From contig QEYB01000766.1 in assembly GCA_017562135.1 (NCBI GenBank), forward strand, positions 62,001 to 126,000: 64,000 nt of DNA, read 5' to 3'. Source of the DNA: Dipylidium caninum (Eukaryota; Platyhelminthes; Cestoda; Cyclophyllidea; Dipylidiidae). A program made the translations under genes and the position numbers. Each line of letters opens with the position of its first letter. Within the stretch, counting starts at the first letter, position 1. Of the stretch, positions 23,900-34,494 are shown in pieces. The notes under the pieces were generated by a model that searched no databases, was not told the origin of the DNA, and worked only from the letters and a program-made list of their open reading frames with translations.

Positions 23900-26800
23900 G
23901 CTGATTTAAAAAAATAACAAAAATTTTCGTAAACATGGAAATTTCGTTTACCTTTCGATTCACTTAATGTTTAGAGGCATTTCCGAACTAGTCAGGAAGA
24001 CCTTCGCCAAATTCCGCATTTTGGTCGCGACGATGTGGTATCGCGGATGGCACTCTTGCGGTTGAACTCGAAGATCATATGGTTCCCCCTTATTCTGGGG
24101 GTGTGGGAGAGGGAAAAACATGGTCGTGACACGCATCAGCCTGGTGCTGCCATTTTAGACAGTAGGCATCCGACCACGAAAGAAATGACAATCCTCTTCC
24201 TTGCGGTAAGGAAGAGCTCCAACTTATCGCTCGTCCTCAACCATGAAAAAGGGAGAAAAGATGATGGAATGCAGTGATTCACCTTTTGTCACCTCCTGCG
24301 TTGTGTCCCTCGAGTTGACTTCGACACCAAATAGTGTCTACTCACACCTTTTTTGACTCTGTCATGTCCAGTGATTAAGTGGAGTGTCAAAAGTCAGTGG
24401 TTCCCTCCTTCTTCCTCCTCTTCCTGCTCCCGCTCCTGTTCCTCCTCCTCCTCCTTCGGCATAGGAAGGTAGAATTAATTGCTTTATAACGTAGTAGAAA
24501 TTTCTAATTATTTTAATCTTTCACGAAATCACAGATTTTCTCTAGACGGAAAAGTGGGTGAGAGGGGAGCAAAGAAAATTTGATTTAAAGCAAAAAAAAT
24601 AAAATAAACATATCATTTAACCATCGCCTGTTGTCTATTTTTTTGTCACGGTGTTTGGTGGCAATATGAGATGGAGGCTGACATGTAAAGAATGAATAAT
24701 ACTTTTTTTCCACAGTAAATCTCATCTACCGACATCGGATAAGCGAAGAGGAGGCCTTAGTGAATCTTTAGATAACCCTGGATGGGAAAATGAACCTTAC
24801 AAAGTGAACGAGGACCCAAAGAAGACTGCAACCATGGCACTTCAAAGTTTTCGCTGCTGATGCTGCTGCAAGGGGGAGTCGACTTTTCCACCAGCGCGGA
24901 TTTGGCGTTGAGGGAGGTGGGAGATGATCAAGCATCTCATCCCCACACTCACTTGTCTTGACGACGCCGTGGAATCGGCGGCGGAGGAGGTAAACACCCG
25001 CTACTATGTCACGCTTTGTAGGTACTAAAAGGCAATTAAAATAAATGAAAAACAACCCTTCATGCAAATTGGTCTAGCATTAGAATCTCCTAATTTTAAT
25101 AAGAGGAGAAAAATGAAGTCCCAAAATTGCTAATCTTGGCAGCGGCAAGCATTGCTAGATTTCCCGGGGGGTGGAGGTGGAAGGGCGGGGAGAGTGTTAC
25201 CGTTTTATCAAAGAGTTATCGAGATGTCACGCCCGTTCCAAAAGTGAACAATGTCTTACCCATGTGCATAAATGAATTGAAACCTCATAAGTATGGTAAC
25301 AAGACTGTGTGCAAATTTAAAAGACTGCCCGCATGAAAATGTACCAGTAAATTGGGCAATTGTTTTGCATTTTGAAACGCCATCGTCGAAAGATCGCTAC
25401 AGTTCTCTCGGTGGTTCCCACCGAGGGTCAGCCATCGGCGGAGTCCCTGACGCCGCGGTGATCTCGAATGTCGAGTCGCCTCCCCTCCTGGAATATCTGC
25501 CCATGTCACAGGGTACCCTGGGTCACACACAACCTGCTTACCGTGATGTTAACCGGTCCTCCGAGAGGAAGAAAAGTTAACTTTTCTTTAAATGTTTTCA
25601 TTTCCATTAGTACCTAGTCGTAGTCTACTGATTATTTCATAAGAAGGACGGATTCAAGCTTTGCCATGGAACTGCACGTATACCACGTTTTCCCCTTCAG
25701 TCGCATAAAATCGAGATCGACGATGAGGAGATGACGGCGATGGCGTTTCGATTCATCCATTAAACCTCCGTCGGTGGGTCGAATTGGAAAAGAATTAGCA
25801 TTAACGTTAATGGAGAGGAAGGGTCCAAGACGACCGCTCCTGCTGTACACATTCCTCGCGTCTTATGCAGGCTGCCAAGCCAAAGCAATTGTTTCCTCAC
25901 ACAAAGACTCCTCATGATTCCCACAGCTTGTAGTCTGTCACAAACCCTAGAGAGGCTCGGCCCGAAGCATCTTCACCGACTGTCTTGAGTGGAAGTCCTT
26001 CCCAGTCGAAAGGAAACGTCTCCAGGAGGCTGCGATTTGCAGCCCCTTGGTAAACAGCGGCTAACGACAATAACAATTCATTCGTCGAGGGCTTTGATTT
26101 GAGACTCCGCTTTCCTCTACATCGTCTCAAAGTACGCATTGCGAAAGACGAATAATCCACTGATTGTTTTCAAGACACCCAAGTTCGCACTTGAGGAGAG
26201 ATTCCTGGGTCGTTACGTGTGTTCAACCTTTGGAGGTGGGTCAATCGTCTAGATGGAGTTTCACGCCATTAGAGAATTGATCCTGGGTGGAGAATATGGG
26301 GAACAGTTTTAGTAGGTCCACAGTGAATGAACTTATCTGACAGACCCAATGGACGACGTTGGGCTACGAGTCTACCTCGTCTTGCCTGGAATATGCCAAA
26401 TAACTGTTTTACTGTCGAAAACTCTCGTGACCGAATTACATCGAAATGGTGGGCAGTTTTCAAGAGCTTGGAGAGTGGAGCATCCCTGACGTTTTCTATC
26501 AGCGCCTCCTTTCGCCAACATCATCGAAAAATTTGGCCATGATAGCCACGGCGGTGAGGTCCTTCGAGCGCTTGTGGACGACTAATGTTGAAGCACTTTA
26601 TTGCACCAGTTTGAATGCCACCGACTGTTTCCCACCACTGCAATGATGTCAGTCCATGGAAAAGGCAGTTTCTGCCATGGAATAGTGGATATGAGGTTAG
26701 TTCTATAACTAGGAGTGTAAATTTAGGGAAATTTCACATTCTACTGCTGTATTTACGTTAAGCCATGGTTTTCAACACCTTACTCTAACTACTCACACCA

Positions 26801-27200
26801 TCGTTAGACTGGAGCCACCAAATTTTCGCTACTCGAGCGAGCGTTGAAGCATCACAGCTACGACATAATCGCTACGAAACAATTTCCGGTCTGCAGTCGT
26901 CCCTATTGGAGGTAAAGCGAGAAATTTTGCCACCAAAGACGAGACCGGAGAAAAAAGAGGCGCGCAATTAAAAGGCGTATCATTTATACGTGTTTTGCAA
27001 AACGTCTTCCATTTCCCAAGATAGCATATACTTTTTTTGCTTTCACATGAGGAGAAGTTAAGTTAGAGTCAAATTACTCGACCTTATGTTAGTGAGGATG
27101 AGGTGAAGAATTCGACGTAGCAATGAGAACGAGGCGAGACTAAAGAGCTGTGTATTCTGTTCTGATGGAGCTGGGGGCGTCCCCGCTCCCAGAAGTGGCC
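23900..27200. other. Gene-free region, nothing recognised
   Basis: No supported exon, RNA gene or mobile element. A pyrimidine tract rich in CTCCTCC/TTCCTCC lies at about 24405-24460. Short open frames on both strands show no family resemblance. Confidence 0.5.
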
Positions 27201-27744
27201 CGATTGTGTGACTCGGGCATATCTGCCTGCCGCCGCGCGTCGGCGTAATTGCCTCGGCGATAAGCGTCCGCCGAGGTGGAGTTGGGGGGCAGCGGTGTCG
27301 GGGCGGGGCGGGGCGGGGCGGAACGGGACAGGCATGATTGAAAGGACGCTCTTCGAATGTCGCCGCGATTAGAGAGCGGATAAGCCACACCAACTGGCGC
27401 CAAATCGTTTTGACTCTGAATTTTCCGACTGCCATTGCTGCTGCAATAGTTAATAAATTTTTGCTTAAATATCGCCTCGCAGATAAATACCTTGGAGTAG
27501 CCGCCGACAGATATGTCCTACTTCCTTTTTTGAAAAATTACCTCTAGTAACCCAAAACGACATAATTGCCCCCTTGAATTCAAGGTTATGAGGAATTCAG
27601 GGGACGGAACCTTTTAATGTAATTGAGTAACATTCAGTAAAATACAAAAGTTATTATTAAAGTTAATAATTTCTATAGACCACGGAAATAATGCCTGCCG
27701 AGTTGCTGATAAGCGGAGCGCCATTGCCAGATTGGGAAGGGGGG

Positions 27745-27780
27745 TAGAGAGGAGAGAAGAGAGGAGAGAGAGAGAGAGGA
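27745..27780. repeat. GA-rich simple repeat
   Basis: An imperfect AG/GA tract (GAGAGGAGAGAAGAGAGG and similar) lying between two of the GATAAG modules. Confidence 0.8.
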
Positions 27781-27969
27781 TAATTTCATTTCGAATGCCG
27801 CCATGCTGTGATCGCAGTTGGGATAAGCAACGGTCACTGGCGCCATAGTGTAGGCTCTCGCACCCCTCTGACCCCCTGCTCTGCCCCTCCCCCCCCTCCA
27901 CCGTTATCCACTCGCCCCGTCGACCGCCTTTAGCGCCAGCGTTTTATCTGACCGTAGAGACTCGATCGC

Positions 27970-28008
27970 CGCGCGCGCGCGCGCGTGTGTGCGTGCGTGC
28001 GTGCGCGC
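27970..28008. repeat. (CG)n(TG)n alternating tract
   Basis: Thirty-nine bases of strictly alternating pyrimidine and purine, beginning with CG dinucleotides and passing into TG/CG. This composition favours left-handed Z-DNA in supercoiled DNA. It sits inside the GC-rich segment 27259-28080. Confidence 0.9.
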
Positions 28009-29943
28009 CGAGAGGGAAGAGCCAATGGCGCGACAGGGTGAAGTGGGTCGCGGCGGCATTATAATCGCAATGGCGCCATTCGACTACCGAAGAAGGGAAT
28101 CTCGTCGCCATCTTTCCTTCTGCTCATCCAGGTTGGGGGAGGGGGGGGGAGGAGGCTGGTGTGTGGAATGGGCAAGGGAAGAGAGGGTAGCAGTCATCAA
28201 GGGGACTGGGCGAATGCCAGATCAAATTAGGCCAGACAAACACTCAGAAAGGAAATGATTCGCGTTTTCCTCTCTCCCTCTCCTCTAACACACACAAATC
28301 GGAGGGATCGGAAAGGCCCCACAGTTAGTGATTTTGTAAGGTCATTGCAGAGCCTGTACAAAAGGAATTTAGATACTTCAGAAATATGGAGACCCTTAAG
28401 AGTTGGAAGAAGTTCTATTCTCCCCTTTCATACTGACGACTTGTGGTCACACAAGGCGATTACACGGTAAACCATGGTGGATAGGCAGAATACGAAACAA
28501 GGGGCAAACTCACCAAATGCTCTGTGGTAGACGACAAATGTCGGACTTTTAAACTTTCATCACGAACTTACTTGGTCCACTGCTCCACTTGCCTCATTAT
28601 GGCTGAGAGAGTTTCATCTCCTTTACGGACTTTACTTCCTTCAGAAGTGTGCAATGGTGTCAGCACCCCATCGTCGCAATCCGCTTGTTGGACCGGTAGC
28701 GAGGCCCGCCGATTTCGTGAAGGGTTACCTTGGGAGTCACAGAACCTAAAGCATCGAAGTTGACAACAAAGAGGTTGCCACGGTGATGCAAACAGCCTCG
28801 TATATTGAGTGGACATTGTCGGGTTACTAGGGAGTCGACTCTGCCAGCGTTGGATCAGCGGCAGTTCTACCTACTAGTAATGGAGACTTTCAAGTTGAAT
28901 TTGCCTCTGCAACCCAAAATTGAGGAACTTCAAAGTTGACTGATAATACTACATAGCATTGTCTTCGAAATCACCACCAAGGTGGAACAACAGCAGCCAC
29001 AAACGTGTGATACAGGAGGGAAAACTTTTTTGTTTCAATAATTAAAAGTGAAGGTGAATATCTACGCCCATCAATAAGAATCTCTCCTGTGTGTCGCGAC
29101 AATAAAACCGATGTGATGCGGGGATTTACACGGCCATTTGAGTATTTGATGTCCAGCCTAGTCATCGGCCCGAAAATGTAATTAACGGAAACATCTTTTT
29201 CAATTACGATTACTTCCAGATGATGCGATTTCCTCCACGATACTATCGTGCCCTTCTAATTAATAACGAGGGAAAGTCGGCTTGGTGCAAGTGAATGATT
29301 CAAATATGCCTCATCCAAAGAATGCTTGCGACAAGTTGAATGCATCGCGGTTGGAGGAAATACAAGTGTCTCATACTGGACGCCTTTTTTCCCTCTCCTT
29401 CGCCAAATTTTTGACACTTTTGTCCTTGTTAGCCCAGTTTGTCGGGACTCTCAACTCTGCCAAGTGGCGGTTGGCGGTTGAGCAGTGGATTTGCAGTTGT
29501 GAGAGAGCGGAAGCCTGAGGCCGCACAACAGGTTCTCAGCCAGTGGCGAAAATGCTTTAATTCCTACTTCAACACTCCCATGAAGCTGAGTTTTACGGTC
29601 TTGTTGGTAACGACGCCGGCTGCGTCAAAGTGGACAGGAAACAAAGAGATTTTACAGTAGAACGACAACCACAAATTCGAGACCTTTGTTATTCTAAAGA
29701 CATGTTCACTCTTTTGTAATCGCTAAGCTCTTAAAATTAATGCAGAATTGACGTGGTTTGTTGTGTGGCATGGGGGAATGATTTATAACTAAGTTAATTA
29801 AGGGTGGAGAACGCATTAAATCGCCCACGCATGAAGACTTGATTTTATCTCTCTTCCTTTTACCACCTTTTCTTTTGTTCCAACCACCTTTGCAAAGGTA
29901 AGCTTTAATTCTTTGAAGTATAGTGGCCAAATTTTATCAACGC

Positions 29944-29979
29944 TCGAAATAGCGCAGACAATCGAAATAGCGCAGACAA
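29944..29979. repeat. Two-copy 18-bp tandem repeat
   Basis: The unit TCGAAATAGCGCAGACAA is present twice in perfect tandem (29944-29961 and 29962-29979). Confidence 0.95.
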
Positions 29980-32614
29980 CGGAGAAGAAAAGTAAGAATC
30001 GGGCAACCGTCACTGGCAAAGGCGAATTTGACATGACGTGGGGGGAGGATTTTAGCTTTGCTGCGGGGACAAATCATGGAGGTGGTGAAACCAGGTTCCA
30101 GGCTTGTGCGCAAGACGAGAAATACCTCAAAGCATGGGACCTTTGGGCATTAAGCCCTCTTGGTGCGTTAGGAATGACGTTGGTTGTCATACAGGCTAAC
30201 AAAATATCCTGTTTTATTTGATCGAGGGGAATCCATTTGTTGACGGTGGGCGACAAAGCGCACATAACTGAGTGATACAGAAAAAGTTTTGCTGAGTGTG
30301 TAGCCTTAAGAGTGTCAGTGGGATGACAATAAGAAACTTATTGGCAGATGTGCTCGATTTAGGCGTAGAACATCATGTCATTGATGTCAAATAAGTGAGT
30401 TCCAGGCGCAGATGTCGGCGTTTGAAGAAAAAGGCGGTCATCCAAAGGCACCGTAAAGTCCCCAATTGTGTTTACTGGTGCATATTTAGCCGCTTAGGAG
30501 ATAGTGCCAGAACTTGGGATACTCTCTGCATTATAGGCGCTTAAACACGCCCTGGGGATTTGGTTTCTCGGCCAATATCAACCTGAGCCGAAGTGACCAA
30601 AGTGATAGGGCTTTGAGCATTGTCCCTTTGTGAGCCGGGATCTGCCAGCCCCGTCGACCATGGCACAAATAGAGCCACAATGTCAAAAAGCCTAGCTGAA
30701 TTTCAACACCTCATCGTCGGGACACATTTTCGATGTGTAAGTAAGCACCACGAAAATAAACTCTCCTTAGGGGGGAGATGCAGCAGTAAGCATCCATGAG
30801 GGGCCTAAAGAGTTGATGATGAGAAAATTCTCGGGGTCAAGTCTTCTGCCACTAGTGTTTAACTGCCTCGAGTTACCATTCAAGGTGGATGTGGGCAGAG
30901 CTGCCTGCAATGGTATGACTCCAAAACGGTCACATTTTATCCTTTTAATAATATCGAAGCTGAAAGAACGACAAATACCCCCTGTTCGCCCCCACACTAA
31001 TACCCTAATAGAAGTCGAGGCTCTTCTCCTTAAATTGAGACACAGAATCCCTTCGCAAACGCACATTACACGCAACCAATGCTGTTTCTCAGACGAATGC
31101 TAATTCCGAATTCACGTCGACGGCGGATCATGCGAATTCACGGTGGAGAGGTGGTTCCCATGCCCTGACGTGAGGCAAACCAAAGTCTCATATGGGGAAC
31201 ATCCGACACCGACAGGATCAATGAGGCTTCGTCCAGAATGGCCCCTGAGGACGTAAAGAAGGGGAAGGTTAAAGTCACAAGTCGTGAAGTCGGGCATCCG
31301 ATGATCTCCGATGCTTAGACACAAAATGAGGAGTGAAGATGAAGGAGAAAAATCTTCCAATAAAGAAGTTGATTAATTTGTCGTAATTTCAAAATCCTGC
31401 ACGCCACCACCCATTTTTTCCTTCTAACAAGGTCAAGAACAGAGGACGGAAATGCGTGTGTGTGTGAGTGGGGACGAGATGGGGAGATTGTGCACCAAGA
31501 CAATGGGGGGAACAATGCGAGGACGCAGGGGAGGGGCAGAGGAGCAGCTTGGGAGATTTCAAGTGCACGATAAGACCTTGCCATTGTTGAGGTTGCCATG
31601 GCTGGGCTCTACTCTGAAATAGGCCAGCAGTGTTGTTCTTTTCCAGGTTTTGTCTTGTCACAAGAAGGACATCTCATTTCGCCTCTCCTCCATTAAGACA
31701 AGACGTAGAGGATTTCAAAGGAACTCCCCTTCCTCTGGGTCTTCCATCCAATTTATACGTTTTTTAATCCGAAAACTAAATTAATCAACCCCTTTGATGT
31801 GAATAAAAATGAGGATGGAAGTGAAACAGTGAATACCCCCTGTTTATCACATTTTTTAAAGGACCGAAACCCACAGAACTACTCTCTTTTCAATCAACAC
31901 TGCTTCTGGTTAATTAGACCTATTCAGCTTCTTGAAGTTACGACTGAAACCAAGTAGAAGACGTTAACACTGGTGTGAGTAATTAACTTTTGGGTGTTAA
32001 TTAATCAAGGGACTTTTTGAAGATGTCGCATGATATCGCGTTATTACACGAGACGTCCGCCTAAGGAACTTGCTAATAGATAATCCCATTTTGGCTTTTA
32101 TCAAACATTATTACGATAGTCAAGTTATATAACCTAGACATTTTTTGCTGGTGTCCTAAGTCTCTTCTGAATGATTTTCTATGAAGCGTGTCATTCTTGT
32201 TTGAAATGAGGTCGATGGGATGGTACGCCTGATCTGGGCCCCGAATAACGTTGGGTCTAGTTGATTTTCATTGGTTAATGATAAATGGATGATTGTTGGA
32301 AAAATCAGCTAAGGTTAAGGTGATTCACCCGGTCTTAAATAAAGTAAAAAGAAAGTTTTGGAAGAAAAGAGTCAATTGAAGAGCACTATGTGTAATGCCC
32401 AAACATGTTCACCGAGGGAAGTTGAGCCAGAATGACAAAAGCAAGATTGACGAGGCAAGAATATGAATACAACATGGAGAGAGAGAAGGTGGAGTTGTAG
32501 AAGGATGTTAAATGCGAAAGTGGTGAACTGAAAAATCCTCCGGGTAAGTGCGCAGATTGATATGATCCTGCCTTTCTGCTCTCGGGTTGAGAAGGATGGG
32601 GAGGCAGAGACAGC

Positions 32615-32642
32615 GGAGGAGGAGGAGGAGGAGGAGGAGGAG
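32615..32642. repeat. (GGA)n microsatellite
   Basis: About nine consecutive GGA triplets in a purine-rich neighbourhood. Confidence 0.9.
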
Positions 32643-34494
32643 AAAGGGAGAAGGTTGTGCTGGTGATCCCCACTGATCGACAAGCCTGTCAAAAGACAGG
32701 AGGAAGGGGAGAACGAGGCATGTGGAAGGTTGGTCGGTGGACAGACGGATGGGTTGAAGGCAAAAAACGGACAGAGCAGGAGATACAGGTTGAATGATAA
32801 GGAAAAACACACATACGCACACCCAGGGATAGACTATAAGAGAGGCAGCGGGAATCCATGACGAGGGGGGGTAGCGGGGAGTAAGAGATGGACAAGCTGT
32901 GATAGGGACAACGACAACGTCTAATATGTTCGCAATAGAGACCTCCGAACGGGAAAGGGAAATAGACAGGGAGAAAACGGGAGGCGGAACAGACTGACAG
33001 CATCGGTTATCGGGTTCCCTTATCTCTTTTCCACACTATTTTGTTTGTGAGTAAGAAGTCTCCGAGTTATTACTGTTGGCATTTTTACCTTCATTATCCG
33101 CGATTGCAGGACACACAACTACCTCCAAATCCTCGCGTTGCTAATTTGCGGTAGAGATCCACGCTCGTGAGTTAAATAAGGCATTAAGCATTTTCCTTTT
33201 GCCATGGTGTATTCTGTTATTCAAGGCATTAACCTGTGAACACCTAGATATTAAAAGAGGCTGAAAATGCTGAAACATTGATAGAGTACGATACCCTCAA
33301 GAGGATTTCAAAGGGGAAATTTGAGTACATGAAAGAAATGCGATTTGATATAGAGCAAAACTTTTTGGGGGCTGCTATACTAGACTGTTTTCGACCTTCA
33401 TACCTACCTTAAGTAGGTTAGTATCTGTCAACACATGAGGAGGAAAAGTTTTACATGATGGAGGCTTCTTATGCTCTGCTATCTGTGACTTCCCATCAAC
33501 GACAAGGCTATTGAATTGAGTTTGTGGCGACCCGGTCATTTAATATTTCAACAGTAAGACCTTTAGAGTGGGCGACAAATAGGTTTCAATAGCTCGATAA
33601 GCTTAAGTTTCAAAGAAGAAGAGAGACTTTCGGCCTTTTTAACCTAAGGCTATCCTAAACAAAAGAACAATCGCGGATTTTACGCTAGAGAAGTTTTAGT
33701 ACGGTATGATCAGACACTTGAACTATGATGGTTCTCAAAGGAAATTTTAATGTCCATTACCAATATCAGAAATCGCGCACCGATCTGAGCTATGACATCT
33801 TAAGAAGCCCATAAAATGGAAAATATAGCCAGCATGGGAACAACTTGTTTAATTATTACGCTGTAAAACCTTACTTGGCCCCAGCGGAAATAAAATCGAC
33901 CTCAAAATAAGTAGTTAAGAATACCGGTCGTGACTACTAAAGATGCAAAATTCTCCGAGACAAATGCCACATGCCTGTTTATACCTGACATAAAAACTAT
34001 ATCAGTTGAATGATGAAGTGGGCAAAAATGTATGACGTGGAAAACAAGGTGGGTGTATGGTGCTTTGGTGTGTTGTATTAGATCAAATCTATTCTCCTCG
34101 CGCGGGATGTTAGTTCGATGTTCATTGTTTGGCAGTTTACTGTATTTCTAACAACAAACGCACCTTGTCTACCGCTCATTAAGGCTTTTCTTGACTTGAA
34201 CCTTTAAGATGACTGCGCGTGTACAATGGAAATATAGTTATTATTTAAAACTTCTATCTTTTTCTTCGTCCCAAAATGTCATGAACATGGATCATTCCTA
34301 GACTATATATAACGATAAATTAAACGGACCAACTGCACAAAAAACACCACTACAAGTACACAAACATGGAATTTTGGAAACTGTGTATTTCATACACATT
34401 CTGAACAAATATACCAGGAACTTCGGTTTTGTGTTTTAGTCGACTCTTTCTGATGCGCTCAGTATGAGTGCGCCTCTCAACTGCCTCCGCGGGC

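Larger units (their letters stand above)
27259..28080. promoter_or_regulatory. GC-rich segment with repeated GATAAG + GGCGCC modules
   Basis: GATAAG occurs at 27259, 27379, 27708 and 27822; GATAAA at 27482; TTATC at 27904 and 27944. GGCGCC or GCGCC elements sit beside several of these (27396, 27718, 27839, 27933), and AATGGCGCCATT, a perfect 12-bp palindrome, is at 28069-28080. At 27379 and 27822 the two elements have identical 17-bp spacing. GC content and CpG are visibly higher than in the flanks. The pattern suggests a promoter or enhancer, but no transcript start can be assigned. Confidence 0.45.
28100..34440. other. Gene-free region left of CNOT10
   Basis: No exon or RNA gene is recognised. 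The part around 32400-33000 is purine-rich on the plus strand and produces Ser/Leu/Pro-rich minus-strand open frames that I treat as compositional artefacts. From about 33000 rightwards the sequence becomes AT-richer, as in the CNOT10 introns. Confidence 0.5.

Noticed and set aside
32372..33003. Overlapping Ser/Leu/Pro-rich minus-strand open frames
   Set aside because: The plus strand is purine-rich here, so low-complexity open frames arise in several phases at once; no conserved motif.
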